DNA of 64,000 nucleotides from JAFGCY01 sp964609245 (GTDB taxonomy: Bacteria; 4484-113; JAFGCY01), in NCBI GenBank assembly GCA_964609245.1, contig CAZSSB010000003.1, positions 1-64,000 of the forward strand. Reading direction: 5' to 3'. Shown piece by piece: positions 50,779 to 59,346 of the stretch. Both the position numbers and the translations under genes were made by a program. Position 1 is the stretch's first letter; every line of letters begins with the position of its first letter. The notes under the pieces are model-generated. The model searched no databases, had not been told where the DNA came from, and saw nothing but the letters and a program-made list of their open reading frames with translations.

Positions 50779-52110
50779 CTAGCGCCGGAGTTCCCCGGTG
50801 AAGATCCCGCCGCCGTAGGAAGCCAGCCTGACCGGCAGGCACCGGCCGATGAGCTCCGCCGCATCGGGTTCCCCCGGCAGGTGCACGATTTGGTAGGCCT
50901 CGCCGTGACCCCTGAGCAGCCCGTCGGCCTGCTCTTCCACGATCACTGTGCACTCGCCGCCCACGAAGCGCTGCCAGCGTCGGTCTTCGATCTGCGCGCA
51001 GTGGTCAATCAGCTGGCGGTTGCGGTGGCGGACCTCCGTCCGTGGCAGAGGTGGCAGCTGCGCAGCCGGCGTACCGGGCCGCGGGCTATAGGGGAAGCCG
51101 TGAATACGTTCGAAGCCGGCGGCGGTGCACAGCTTAAGCGTGGCGTCGAAGTCGCCCTGGGATTCCGTTGGATACCCCACCAGGATGTCTGTCGTCACGG
51201 CCCCCTCCGGGCAGGCTCGGCGGAACCGTGCAACGATGTCCAGGTACTGAGCAGCAGTGTAGCGCCGGCGCATCGCTTTGAGCACGGCGTCGCTGCCCGA
51301 CTGCAGCGGCATGTGCAGATGAGGACACATCCGTGGGTGGGCCAGCTGCGCAAGCAGTCGATCGCTCACATCCTCCGGTTCAATGCTGCTGAGCCGCAAA
51401 CGGTAGCCTTCCGGCAGAACGGCCAGCACGTCATCGAGCAACTCGCAGAGCTGATAGCCCGCCAGGTCCGGTCCTGGCTCGGATTCCGTCTGGGCGGTGC
51501 CCTCGCTGCGGAATGGGGCGCGCCCGTAGTGACCGGAGTTCACGCCGGTCAGGACTACCTCGTAAAAGCCCGCGGCAATGCAGCGATTCACCTCGCCGAG
51601 GATCTCGGCGGGCGGCCGCGAGGCGTAAGGACGGACGTCGGGAATGATGCAGAAGCTGCAGCGGCAGGTGCAGCCGTCCTGGATCTTGATGAAAGCTCGC
51701 GAGCGCTTTGTTGCCGGATGCAGGTCCGGCTGGGCGAGGTTGCCGCCGGCCCGCGCCTTCAGCCAGTCGACTGCCGCCGGGTAGTAGTCAAACACCTGGG
51801 CTCCGGCGTCGGCGTAGCGCTGCCGGATGTCCGGATGCCGCGCGCTGCAGCCGGTGAACAGCACCTCCACGTCCGGATGCTCGCGGCGCAGGCGGCGCAC
51901 GAACTGCAGCGCTTTACGCTCGGCCTCGGTGGTGACGCAGCAGGAGTTGACCAGCACCGCGGGTGGTCCTGCATCCTGTGATCGACCAGGCAGGCGTGCT
52001 CCGGTCAGTTCACAGGCGTCAAGCCCCTCGGCGCGCAGCAGTTCGGCGGCCGCCATGCTCTCGGCGTAGTTCACCTTGCAGCCGAAGGTCTTGATGTAGA
52101 TGCGGTGCAC
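50779..52110 (-). CDS. mtaB: MiaB-family tRNA methylthiotransferase (MtaB-like)
   Basis: The 443-residue radical-SAM enzyme has the UPF0004 domain (IYIKTFGCKVNYAES with its first Cys, VNSCCVT, FTGCSARHP), then the radical-SAM cluster motif CTCRCSFC (C-x3-C-x2-C, about residue 158), LTGVNSGHYG and MPLQSGSDAVLKAMRRRYT, and a C-terminal TRAM-like domain. It adds a methylthio group to tRNA. The GCKVNYAES form points to MtaB, which modifies t6A at position 37, rather than MiaB (i6A) or RimO (ribosomal protein S12). It starts with GTG. Confidence 0.87.
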   Translation of the reverse strand: MHRIYIKTFGCKVNYAESMAAAELLRAEGLDACELTGARLPGRSQDAGPPAVLVNSCCVTTEAERKALQFVRRLRREHPDVEVLFTGCSARHPDIRQRYADAGAQVFDYYPAAVDWLKARAGGNLAQPDLHPATKRSRAFIKIQDGCTCRCSFCIIPDVRPYASRPPAEILGEVNRCIAAGFYEVVLTGVNSGHYGRAPFRSEGTAQTESEPGPDLAGYQLCELLDDVLAVLPEGYRLRLSSIEPEDVSDRLLAQLAHPRMCPHLHMPLQSGSDAVLKAMRRRYTAAQYLDIVARFRRACPEGAVTTDILVGYPTESQGDFDATLKLCTAAGFERIHGFPYSPRPGTPAAQLPPLPRTEVRHRNRQLIDHCAQIEDRRWQRFVGGECTVIVEEQADGLLRGHGEAYQIVHLPGEPDAAELIGRCLPVRLASYGGGIFTGELRR

Positions 52111-52177
52111 AGCCAGTCATTATCGCTGAAGCCCTGGTGGTGGTTGCCAGCGACGCACGAAGGGAGTAACACCGGTG

Positions 52178-52567
52178 TTAGCCTTCCCAGTGGACCAACG
52201 CAGGAAGGAGGATTTGCCAGGCCACCAGACTGGCGAGACCGCTTACTGCCGTGAGGACCAACGTCCGCTGCTTGTCGCGGCAGCCAAGCCACGCTCTGAG
52301 GGCGAAGAGGGGCAGGTAGATGCAGGCCGCGTGAAGCAACGCGTACGGCCCGGAGTAGCACAGCAGGACGGTTCCCAACAGGTAGGAGTACAGCGCCAGT
52401 CCCACAGCGCGTTGAAACGATCCCCGCCCCTTGGACGCCAGACGGACAGCCGCATAGACGAGCACCAGATGAGGCATCAGGACCAGAAGCGCGAGCCAGA
52501 TCAAATGTCTGAGCGCCGGAATGGCCTCGGTGGTCAGGCCATGTTGCTCTAGCAGCCATACTTCCAT
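52178..52567 (-). CDS. Small integral membrane protein of unknown function
   Basis: The 129-residue product has four probable membrane helices (about residues 20-40, 54-72, 74-92 and 105-123) with short loops. No family is recognised. It begins with ATG 52567 in a compact spacer after pgk and lacks a clear ribosome binding site. Hydrophobicity in one frame through the whole length supports a real gene. Confidence 0.55.
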   Translation of the reverse strand: MEVWLLEQHGLTTEAIPALRHLIWLALLVLMPHLVLVYAAVRLASKGRGSFQRAVGLALYSYLLGTVLLCYSGPYALLHAACIYLPLFALRAWLGCRDKQRTLVLTAVSGLASLVAWQILLPALVHWEG

Positions 52568-52603
52568 AGCCCTGTAATGGCTGACGAGGGCTCGCTGCAG
52601 GGG

Positions 52604-53818
52604 TTACGCCTGCAGCACCTTGATTCCCGGCAGTTCCTTGCCGGCAACGTACTCCAGCGAGGCCCCGCCACCTGTGCTGACGTGATGGATACGGCCGATT
52701 ACGCCGGCCTTGTTCACGGCCGCGACACTCTCACCGCCGCCGACGACCGTGTAGGCCGTGTTGTGCGCGTTGGCCAGCGCGTGGGCGATTGACATGGTGC
52801 CGTGGCTGAACTGCTCGACTTCGAAGATGCCGACCGGACCGTTCCAGAACACCGTTCGCGCCCGCCGCATCTCGTCGCGGTAGCGCTCTCGGGTGCGCTC
52901 GCCGATATCCACGACAATGTCATGCGCGCCAATCGACTTGGCCGACACCGTGCTGGCCCCACCCGGGGGATCCAGGCTGTCAGTGACAACCAGGTCGAAC
53001 GGCAGCAGCAGCTCGGTTCCGTGCTGCATCGCCAGCGCCAGCATCTGCTGGGCGGTACCCAGCATCTCGTCCTCCACCAGGCTGGCGCCGACGCCGATGC
53101 CCTGAGCCTTGAGGAACGTATTGGCCATCGCCCCGCCGATCATTACGGTGTCCGCTCGTGGCAGCAATCCCGTGAGCACGTCGATCTTGCCGCTGATCTT
53201 GGCACCGCCGAGGATGATGACAAACGGTCGCGCGGGTTCGTGGGCCACCTTCTCCAGCGCCTCCACTTCTTCCGCCACCAGGTAGCCCGCGTGGGCCGGC
53301 AGCAGGTGAGCGACACCCTCGGTGCTGGCGTGCGCCCGGTGGACCGTGCCGAATGCGTCGCTGACGTACGCATCGGCCAGCGCGGCGAGCTGCGCCGCGA
53401 ACTGCGGATCGTTGGCGGTCTCGCCCGCATGAAAGCGCAGGTTCTCCAGCAGCAGCACGTCCCGCGCGTTGGCCTCGTCTACAGCCTTCTGGATCCCCTC
53501 GCCGATGCAGTCGTCCAGGGCGACGACACGGCGGGGTTCGATGTTGTTGCGCGCCAGATACGTATTGAGCAGCTGCTCCAGGACGGGTGCCACCGGTGCC
53601 AGTCGCAGCTCCTCGTGGATTTCGCCCTTGGGTCGGCCCAGATGACTACAGAGGATAATCCGCGACTCCAGCTTGACCAGCCGCTCGATCGTCGGCAGCG
53701 CCGCCCGGATCCGCGTGTCATCCGCGACCCGGCCGTCCTGGATCGGAACATTGAAGTCCACGCGGGTCAGTACCCGCTTGCCTGCCAGATCGGCATCGCG
53801 GAACGATTTCAGCTTCAT
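52604..53818 (-). CDS. pgk: Phosphoglycerate kinase
   Basis: The 404-residue glycolytic enzyme transfers phosphate between 1,3-bisphosphoglycerate and ADP. The signature VLTRVDFNVPIQDGRVADDTRIRAALPTI is at about residues 16-44. SHLGRPKG, LLENLRFHAGE, GGAKISGKIDVL and FWNGPVGIFE follow, as does VVGGGESVAAVNKAG near the C-terminus. ATG 53818 with AAGGGG upstream is chosen over a longer frame to 53869. gap is not adjacent. Confidence 0.96.
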   Translation of the reverse strand: MKLKSFRDADLAGKRVLTRVDFNVPIQDGRVADDTRIRAALPTIERLVKLESRIILCSHLGRPKGEIHEELRLAPVAPVLEQLLNTYLARNNIEPRRVVALDDCIGEGIQKAVDEANARDVLLLENLRFHAGETANDPQFAAQLAALADAYVSDAFGTVHRAHASTEGVAHLLPAHAGYLVAEEVEALEKVAHEPARPFVIILGGAKISGKIDVLTGLLPRADTVMIGGAMANTFLKAQGIGVGASLVEDEMLGTAQQMLALAMQHGTELLLPFDLVVTDSLDPPGGASTVSAKSIGAHDIVVDIGERTRERYRDEMRRARTVFWNGPVGIFEVEQFSHGTMSIAHALANAHNTAYTVVGGGESVAAVNKAGVIGRIHHVSTGGGASLEYVAGKELPGIKVLQA

Positions 53819-53953
53819 ACAGCACCCCTTTGCAGACCCATCCGCCGCTGGGCTTCCGTGTCCCGCCAACGCTCGAACCTAACGGGATCGCGATGCTTAA
53901 GCATAGCAAATCCCGCGCTGCGGCACCGCCGCCCCGCTGGCACCAAGCCAGCG

Positions 53954-54214
53954 TCAGTCTGAGCCGAACTCGCGCGCAGGTTTGGCCGGCTGGACTTTCA
54001 GTGGCCGTCCGCCCAGTTCGGCGTCGGCCAGTCCAGTGACAGCGGCCTGCCCGGCCTCGTCGCTGTCCATTTCGACGAAACCGAAACCCCGGCTGCGGCC
54101 GCTGTGCTTGTCGGTGAGCACGGATGCGGACACCACCGTCCCGAACTGTGCGAACAATTCACGCAGCTGCTCATCAGTGGTTGAAAACGGCAGATTGCCG
54201 ACGTAAAGTCTCAT
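53954..54214 (-). CDS. RRM-domain RNA-binding protein
   Basis: The 86-residue protein is a single RNA recognition motif. RNP2 is LYVGNLPF (residues 3-10) and RNP1 is RGFGFVEM (about residues 40-47), with the aromatic residues that stack on RNA. Such small glycine-poor RRMs occur in cyanobacteria and several other phyla, where some are cold-induced. The gene stands alone upstream of pgk, 135 nt away. Confidence 0.92.
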   Translation of the reverse strand: MRLYVGNLPFSTTDEQLRELFAQFGTVVSASVLTDKHSGRSRGFGFVEMDSDEAGQAAVTGLADAELGGRPLKVQPAKPAREFGSD

Positions 54215-54303
54215 GTCCCGGTGTCGCCTCAGTCTGGTCTAATCGCTGGCGCAATCACGCTGGAGCCCGTGCCAGCGGGTTAGTCTAGCACAGCAGCGAA
54301 TAG

Positions 54304-54309
54304 TATAAT
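54304..54309 (+). promoter_or_regulatory. -10 box of the pepQ-efp operon
   Basis: A perfect TATAAT gives a leader of about 22 nt with a CCGGAGG ribosome binding site before the ATG at 54339. Confidence 0.5.
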
Positions 54310-54338
54310 TCCACATTTCGCGGCGACCGGAGGCACCG

Positions 54339-55418
54339 ATGTTCGAAGCACGGATCGACAAGCTGCTGGCCAGGATGGAGTCCGACGGACTGGATGCACT
54401 GCTCATCACCTCACTGCCCAACGTTTACTACCTGAGTGGTTACACCGGCTCGACCGCGACGCTGGTCCTGACGCGGCGCAACAAGTGGTTCCTCACGGAC
54501 TTCCGATACCACGAGCAGTTCGCCACCGAGGTCTGGCCGGGCTGGACGCTGGTGGATAACACCGGCAGGAAGCTGGTCGGGGAAGCACTGCCAGGTCTGG
54601 AGGATGCCAGTCGGCTCAACCGGATGGGATTCGAGTCCAACGTTGTGACTCATGCGATGTACGCCAAGCTGCTGGCGGATGAAGCGCGTGAGTACGTTCC
54701 GACGGAGGGCTGGGTTGAGGAACTGCGGCTGATCAAGGACGACTCGGAGATCGAGAAGCTGCGAGCCGCGGTGCAGCTCAACGAACGGATCTTCACAGAG
54801 TTGCTGGAGCTGATCAAGCCGGAAACCACGGAAGCGCAGCTGGCGGCGGAAATCCACTTTCGGGCCCTCATGTATGGCGCGAAGGGCTACAGCTTCGAGC
54901 CCATCGTTGCCAGCGGCGTGCACGCCAGCAAGCCCCACGCCGGGTTCACGACCGAGCCGCTGGTGCGGGGTGCACCGCTGACCATCGACATGGGTGTGCA
55001 GCTGGACGGATACTGCAGCGACATGACACGCACGGTCTTCGTCGCGGATTGTCCCCCCGAGTGGGAGAAGGTTTACAACCTGGTTCGCGAGGCCAAGGAC
55101 CTGGCGTTTGCGGCGATTCGCCCAGGGAAGCTGGGCCGCGACATCGATGCCGTGGCGCGTGACCTGATCTACGGCGCTGGCTTCGAGGGCAAGTTCGAGC
55201 ACGGACTTGGACATGGTGTCGGTGTCGAGGTGCACGAGGGACCAACGCTCTCGAAGATGGGCGACAAGGAGCTCAGGCCAGGTATGGTGGTGACCGACGA
55301 GCCGGGCATCTACCTGCCCGGTCAGGGCGGCGTTCGCATCGAGGACATGCTGGTGGTGCGTGAGGACGGTGCCGAGATTCTGAACACATTGGACACTGAA
55401 CTGCGGGTTGTGGGTTAA
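54339..55418 (+). CDS. pepQ: Xaa-Pro peptidase (M24 family)
   Basis: The 359-residue protein has a creatinase-like N-terminal domain (about residues 1-130) and a pita-bread peptidase domain. The dimetal ligands are visible: the two Asp in DMGVQLDGYCSDMTRTVF, His in GLGHGVGVEVHEGP, Glu in VTDEPGIY, and Glu in VRIEDMLV. It cleaves X-Pro bonds in the cytoplasm. Genes for such peptidases often precede efp; here efp follows after 44 nt, and EF-P itself relieves ribosome stalling at prolines. Confidence 0.94.
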   Translation: MFEARIDKLLARMESDGLDALLITSLPNVYYLSGYTGSTATLVLTRRNKWFLTDFRYHEQFATEVWPGWTLVDNTGRKLVGEALPGLEDASRLNRMGFESNVVTHAMYAKLLADEAREYVPTEGWVEELRLIKDDSEIEKLRAAVQLNERIFTELLELIKPETTEAQLAAEIHFRALMYGAKGYSFEPIVASGVHASKPHAGFTTEPLVRGAPLTIDMGVQLDGYCSDMTRTVFVADCPPEWEKVYNLVREAKDLAFAAIRPGKLGRDIDAVARDLIYGAGFEGKFEHGLGHGVGVEVHEGPTLSKMGDKELRPGMVVTDEPGIYLPGQGGVRIEDMLVVREDGAEILNTLDTELRVVG

Positions 55419-55462
55419 CACTGCGCGGCAGGCCCGCGAGCATGAGATAAGAGGAGAGACTG

Positions 55463-56029
55463 ATGTCAATCACGCCAAACGACTTCCGCAACGGGATGGT
55501 CTTCGAGCGCGGCAGCGACCTGCTGCAGGTCGTGGAATTCCAGCACGTCAAGCCCGGTAAGGGACCGGCGTTCGTACGCACCAAGCTCAAGAATGTACGT
55601 AGCGGCGCGATCTTCGAGGAGAAACTGCGTCCCAGTGAGAAGTTCGAGGAAGTCCGGGTCGAGAGCCGCAAGTACGACTACTTGTACGCCGAGGGTGACA
55701 TGCTGGTGCTGATGGACAAGGAGACCTACGATCAGATCCAGGTGCCGGCGGAGATGCTGGGCAAGGCGCTGGAGCTGCTGGCGGAGAACGAGGAGCTTTC
55801 GGTGGCGATGAACGGGCCGGAGCCGCTCAGCGTGGAACTGCCGCTGACGGTGGTGCGCAGCGTCACCTTCTGTGAGCCGGGGGTCAAGGGCGACACCGCC
55901 ACCGGGGCGACCAAAGCCGCTACCGTCGAAGGCGGTGCGGTGGTCAACGTGCCGTTGTTCATCAACCAGGGCGACCGGATCAAGATCGACACGCGGTCTT
56001 TCAGCTACCTCGAGCGCGTCAGGGAATGA
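55463..56029 (+). CDS. efp: Elongation factor P
   Basis: The 188-residue factor has three beta-barrel domains. The modification loop reads VKPGKGPAFVRTKLKN, with Lys at the tip (K of PGKG). The C-terminal signature of the last domain is VVNVPLFINQGDRIKIDTRSFSYLERV. EF-P stimulates peptide bond formation at polyproline stretches. The loop tip Lys would suit beta-lysylation, but epmA/epmB are not in the window. AGAGGAGAG precedes the ATG. Confidence 0.96.
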   Translation: MSITPNDFRNGMVFERGSDLLQVVEFQHVKPGKGPAFVRTKLKNVRSGAIFEEKLRPSEKFEEVRVESRKYDYLYAEGDMLVLMDKETYDQIQVPAEMLGKALELLAENEELSVAMNGPEPLSVELPLTVVRSVTFCEPGVKGDTATGATKAATVEGGAVVNVPLFINQGDRIKIDTRSFSYLERVRE

Positions 56030-56079
56030 CACTCGTCAGGTTGCGAAGATAGCCCGAATAGTAGATAATGTATCGATGG

Positions 56080-56112
56080 CGCTCTCCTGCGCGCCCTGAC
56101 GGCTAGAGAGCG
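56080..56112 (+). terminator. Possible terminator-like inverted repeat after efp
   Basis: CGCTCTC (56080-56086) can pair with GAGAGCG (56106-56112) around a 19-nt loop. There is no U-tract. This is weak. Confidence 0.3.
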
Positions 56113-56128
56113 ACACGTTTAAGCTGGG

Positions 56129-56134
56129 TATAAT
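56129..56134 (+). promoter_or_regulatory. -10 box of the first PKD lipoprotein gene
   Basis: A perfect TATAAT lies 62 nt before the ATG at 56197, whose leader carries AGGAGG. No strong -35 is seen. Confidence 0.5.
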
Positions 56135-56196
56135 AGGTCAACCTGTAGAGGATTGCTTTGGGGCAAGACGACAAAGTGTGTACCAGGAGGCTGGCT

Positions 56197-58224
56197 ATGT
56201 TTAGCAGGTCCAATTGGGTGTGGACCCCGCTTCTGCTCGCCGTGGTTCTGTTTCTGGGAGCCTGCGGTGGTGGGGATGCCACGACGGCGCCTGTCCTTGG
56301 CCCGGCGTTCAACCTCTTCATCTCGACGGATCGAGAGGTAGGAGCCGCGCCGCTGACGGTGACTTTCAACGCGGTGCCGTCCGGAGGGCACCTGCCGTAC
56401 ACCTACGCCTGGGACTTCAACGGCGATGACGTCGTTGACTCGAACGCGGCTCAAGGCCAATACACCTATGAGGCCAGCACAGTCGCGACGGTGACCGTGA
56501 CGGACGCCGAGAACCAGGTGGTGACGGCATCGCGAACGATCACGATTACCGGAGACGCTGTCGTGAATCCCGGCGATCCTCTCGACGTGCGCTTCAACGC
56601 CATGCCGCAGGTGGGCAATGTGCCCTTCAACGTGCAGTTCACGGCGTACGTCACGGGTGGCAAGCAGCCATACAGCTACTCATGGGACTTCGAAGGCGAC
56701 GGTGTCTACGATAGTTTCATCGAGAATCCGCTGTACACCTACGAGGAAGTGGGGCAGGAGGTTGAGGGGAATCGCAACGTCTTCTATCCCGTGCTGCGGG
56801 TGCAGGACAACCGCGGGGTTGTCGGCACCAACTTCGATGACAAGGACAGCAACGGCAGTCCGGACTTCAAGATCCAGATTAACGCTGCGCCGCCGCTGAC
56901 GGGCGGGATGCAAGTCGCCGTCAACGCCAATCCGTTGTCGGGGCAGGCACCACTGACCGTTGAGTTCAGCGGAGCGGTAACCGGGGGATCCGGAAACTAC
57001 GAGTTCGTGTGGAGTTTCGGCGACGGATCGTCCAGCGAGCCGCTGGCGAGTTCGATGGCCACTCACACCTACCTGCAGTCCGGCGTGTATCAAGCACGAG
57101 TGACAGTGCACGATACGACAACCGACGAGGAGGAGACCTCCTATCCGCTGACGATCGAGGCCAGTCCTCAGCAGGAATTCACCATCAGCATCGACAGCGA
57201 CGTCGTCGCTGGACAAGTGCCGTTTGTGGTCAACTTCGAAGCGTTGCCCGCCAACGGCAAAGAGCCAATCCTCTACGAATGGGACGTATTCACAGACATG
57301 ACGCCTGGGGAGGACGAGCCGACGATCGGCAATCCTCCGGCACTGAACGGAGCCGCCGTCGTAACACCGGATTACACGAACCGGGTTAATCCGACGATCC
57401 ACTTCGGCAACACCGCGGGCACGGGAGCTGCGTACAGCTACGTGGCTCGCTGCGTGGCCCATGATGCCAACGGCAACGACGCCGTGAGCAACCTGATCCG
57501 GGTCGTGGCGTCGCCCAACACCGCGATGCCGTTCTACGAGTGTGAGCGGCCGCTGGTGATGGGCAGCACCATCTTCCCGGTCTTCGCCGGCACCGGCGAA
57601 TCGGCCGACGCGATCTACCAGCCGTATCTGATACCCGTTCCGTGGCCGGCTCGTGCCAACGCGGCTACGACGGCGCATCCCACAGGTATCACCTACATCC
57701 TGGGCGGTGAGCACCTGGATGAGAACGGCAACTTCGAGAGCCTGGTTGACCGCGGGGACTCGGCCTACATGTTCGTGCCCGCCACCGGCGGCACCGGCAC
57801 CGGCGAGGGAACGATCGGCAAGTTCAACACCTTGGCCGACGGTTACATCATCAAATTGAACGATGACACCGCCCCGGCATTCCCCAGTTCCCCGCAGACG
57901 CCATTCTCGCCTGAGTGGCGCAGCGACTTCGACGCAGGCGATACGGCTGTCCCGATTCCGGTGGAGGATCCGCCGACAGCCTCGCCGCCGCCGGTTGGAT
58001 CGCAGCGCAGTGCGCCGTTCACGATCGTGGGTAGTGCCGCAGCAACGTACATCAACGAGCGTCCAGAGACCAACCCGGCGGGCGCGTATCCCGGCCCCGG
58101 TTACTGGGCCAGTGCCCTGCCGCCGATCGTCCTCGATCGGGATGTCCAGTTCCTGGATGTGGACAAGCTCTGGCCGTGGCCCGATCAGGCCTGTCACGGC
58201 TGGGGCTGCGATGCCGGCAGTTGA
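56197..58224 (+). CDS. PKD-repeat lipoprotein, first part of a gene interrupted by TGA
   Basis: The 675-residue product has a lipoprotein signal (lipobox LGAC, Cys about residue 24). At least three PKD-like domains contain APLTVTFNAV...YTYAWDFNGD, VPFNVQFTA...YSYSWDFEGD and APLTVEFSG...FVWSFGDGS. A fourth more divergent repeat and a region ending HGWGCDAGS come before the stop at 58222-58224. The next codons stay open in the same frame to 59253 and encode Kelch-like repeats. The adjacent paralogue at 59347 has PKD and Kelch parts in one polypeptide, so this gene is probably one unit. Start ATG 56197 with AGGAGG. Confidence 0.8.
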   Translation: MFSRSNWVWTPLLLAVVLFLGACGGGDATTAPVLGPAFNLFISTDREVGAAPLTVTFNAVPSGGHLPYTYAWDFNGDDVVDSNAAQGQYTYEASTVATVTVTDAENQVVTASRTITITGDAVVNPGDPLDVRFNAMPQVGNVPFNVQFTAYVTGGKQPYSYSWDFEGDGVYDSFIENPLYTYEEVGQEVEGNRNVFYPVLRVQDNRGVVGTNFDDKDSNGSPDFKIQINAAPPLTGGMQVAVNANPLSGQAPLTVEFSGAVTGGSGNYEFVWSFGDGSSSEPLASSMATHTYLQSGVYQARVTVHDTTTDEEETSYPLTIEASPQQEFTISIDSDVVAGQVPFVVNFEALPANGKEPILYEWDVFTDMTPGEDEPTIGNPPALNGAAVVTPDYTNRVNPTIHFGNTAGTGAAYSYVARCVAHDANGNDAVSNLIRVVASPNTAMPFYECERPLVMGSTIFPVFAGTGESADAIYQPYLIPVPWPARANAATTAHPTGITYILGGEHLDENGNFESLVDRGDSAYMFVPATGGTGTGEGTIGKFNTLADGYIIKLNDDTAPAFPSSPQTPFSPEWRSDFDAGDTAVPIPVEDPPTASPPPVGSQRSAPFTIVGSAAATYINERPETNPAGAYPGPGYWASALPPIVLDRDVQFLDVDKLWPWPDQACHGWGCDAGS

Positions 58225-58250
58225 GGCACGATAGATGGCACGGGCGTGCC
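58222..58250 (+). other. In-frame TGA and following GGCAC/GTGCC hairpin
   Basis: The TGA at 58222-58224 is followed, 12 nt later, by a perfect 5-bp hairpin GGCAC-GGGC-GTGCC (58237-58250). The only nearby alternative start, GTG 58246, lies inside the hairpin and lacks a ribosome binding site. Confidence 0.5.
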
Positions 58251-59253
58251 TGTAATCTACGTGTTTGGTGGGCGTACCGCCGCGACTACTCCGACCGACC
58301 TGGTCCAGAAGTACCTCGTCTATGGCTATGGCTCAGAGTATCTGGTGCCGTGGAGCCAGGACTTTGGCTTCCAGGTGACGTCGAATCAGACCGATATCTG
58401 GAGCCCGTATTTCCTGAGGCCTGACACGGATCAGTTCCCGGGTTCGGGGGGCAACTTCGATCCACAGATCGATGATCGCCGTGAAGGTGGTTCCGGTGGT
58501 TCAGACAACGCGGTACTGCCCAGCCTGCCACAGCCGCTATACGGTCTGATGGCGGTGCGCGTGCAGAGCGGCGTCGACTCGCCGTCACCTGACTTCCCCT
58601 ACGGTGGTTTCACTTACATCTACTTGTTCGGCGGCATCACGGCGTCCGGCGTTGCCTCCGACGAGATGTTGCGCTGGAGTCCGAGCGAAGGTGCGGAAAC
58701 GACGGGCGGTGGCCAGGCGGAGAACCCGATCCAGATCGTCAGCCAGATGCCGCGGGCCCGGGCTTACGGCAAGGCCGTGTTTGTGCCGGCTCGTGACTAC
58801 TTGATCGCGCTGGTGGGCGGCTTTGACGACAACGGCGTGCCGATTGATGAGATTGACATCTTCACCTTCGACAGCATCTACAACCCGTCGGGTGGCGGCT
58901 GGTCCACCTTTGAGGGATCCCTGCCAGAGGCACTGGTGGCCTGCGGCGCGGGCTACAACGAGGGCTACCCCGGCGAGGACTGGGTGCTGACGATGGGTGG
59001 TTGGAACGGCGAGTTGTATTCGCACCGGATGTATTCCGCCCGTATCGAGAGCGCCGGCAACCAGGTGATCCGCGAGCTGGTGGTTACGGTGCCGCGCGCG
59101 TACGCGGGCAGCACGCAGTCGGGCTCGAACCCGCTGAGTACGCTTCGCGTGGAGAACATGCTCTCGCCCATTACGTTCAACCGCTACTTCGTACTGGCGG
59201 GCGTGGATGAGAATGGTGCCGAGTCGATTGTGGAGACGCTGAGTCTCCCATAG
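58246..59253 (+). pseudogene. Kelch-repeat part, in frame with the interrupted PKD lipoprotein
   Basis: The 335-codon open segment has at least four Kelch/beta-propeller blades (VIYVFGGRT, YIYLFGGITASGVASDEMLRWSP, YLIALVGGFDDNGVPIDEID, WVLTMGGWNGELYSHRMYSARI). It has no own signal peptide and no Shine-Dalgarno sequence before GTG 58246. It is in the same frame as the gene ending at 58224 and reading through the TGA would give a protein of 1018 residues that matches the neighbouring 868-residue paralogue across the join. It is a separated domain of the same gene, by mutation, sequencing error or read-through; a free-standing gene is less likely. Confidence 0.6.
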
Positions 59254-59266
59254 GAGAAACATCAGG

Positions 59267-59300
59267 CCGGGTCCGGTGTCGGAACAGACACCGGACCCGG
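59267..59300 (+). terminator. Perfect 14-bp hairpin between the tandem lipoprotein genes
   Basis: CCGGGTCCGGTGTC (59267-59280) pairs perfectly with GACACCGGACCCGG (59287-59300) around a GGAACA loop. There is no U-tract. It begins 14 nt after the stop and is likely to end transcription or stabilise the mRNA. Confidence 0.6.
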
Positions 59301-59346
59301 TGATTAGACTAGAGGGATGTTGGTGAAGTTACAGGAGGGTGCTGGA

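Noticed and set aside
52117..52124. Leaderless promoter before the MtaB-like gene
   Set aside because: The best match on the minus strand is GATAAT or TAATGA, each with a poor first or last base, so it was not counted among the clear cases.
56197..59253. Genome-wide reassignment of TGA to Trp or Gly
   Set aside because: Many well-defined genes in the window end with TGA and their proteins have normal lengths.
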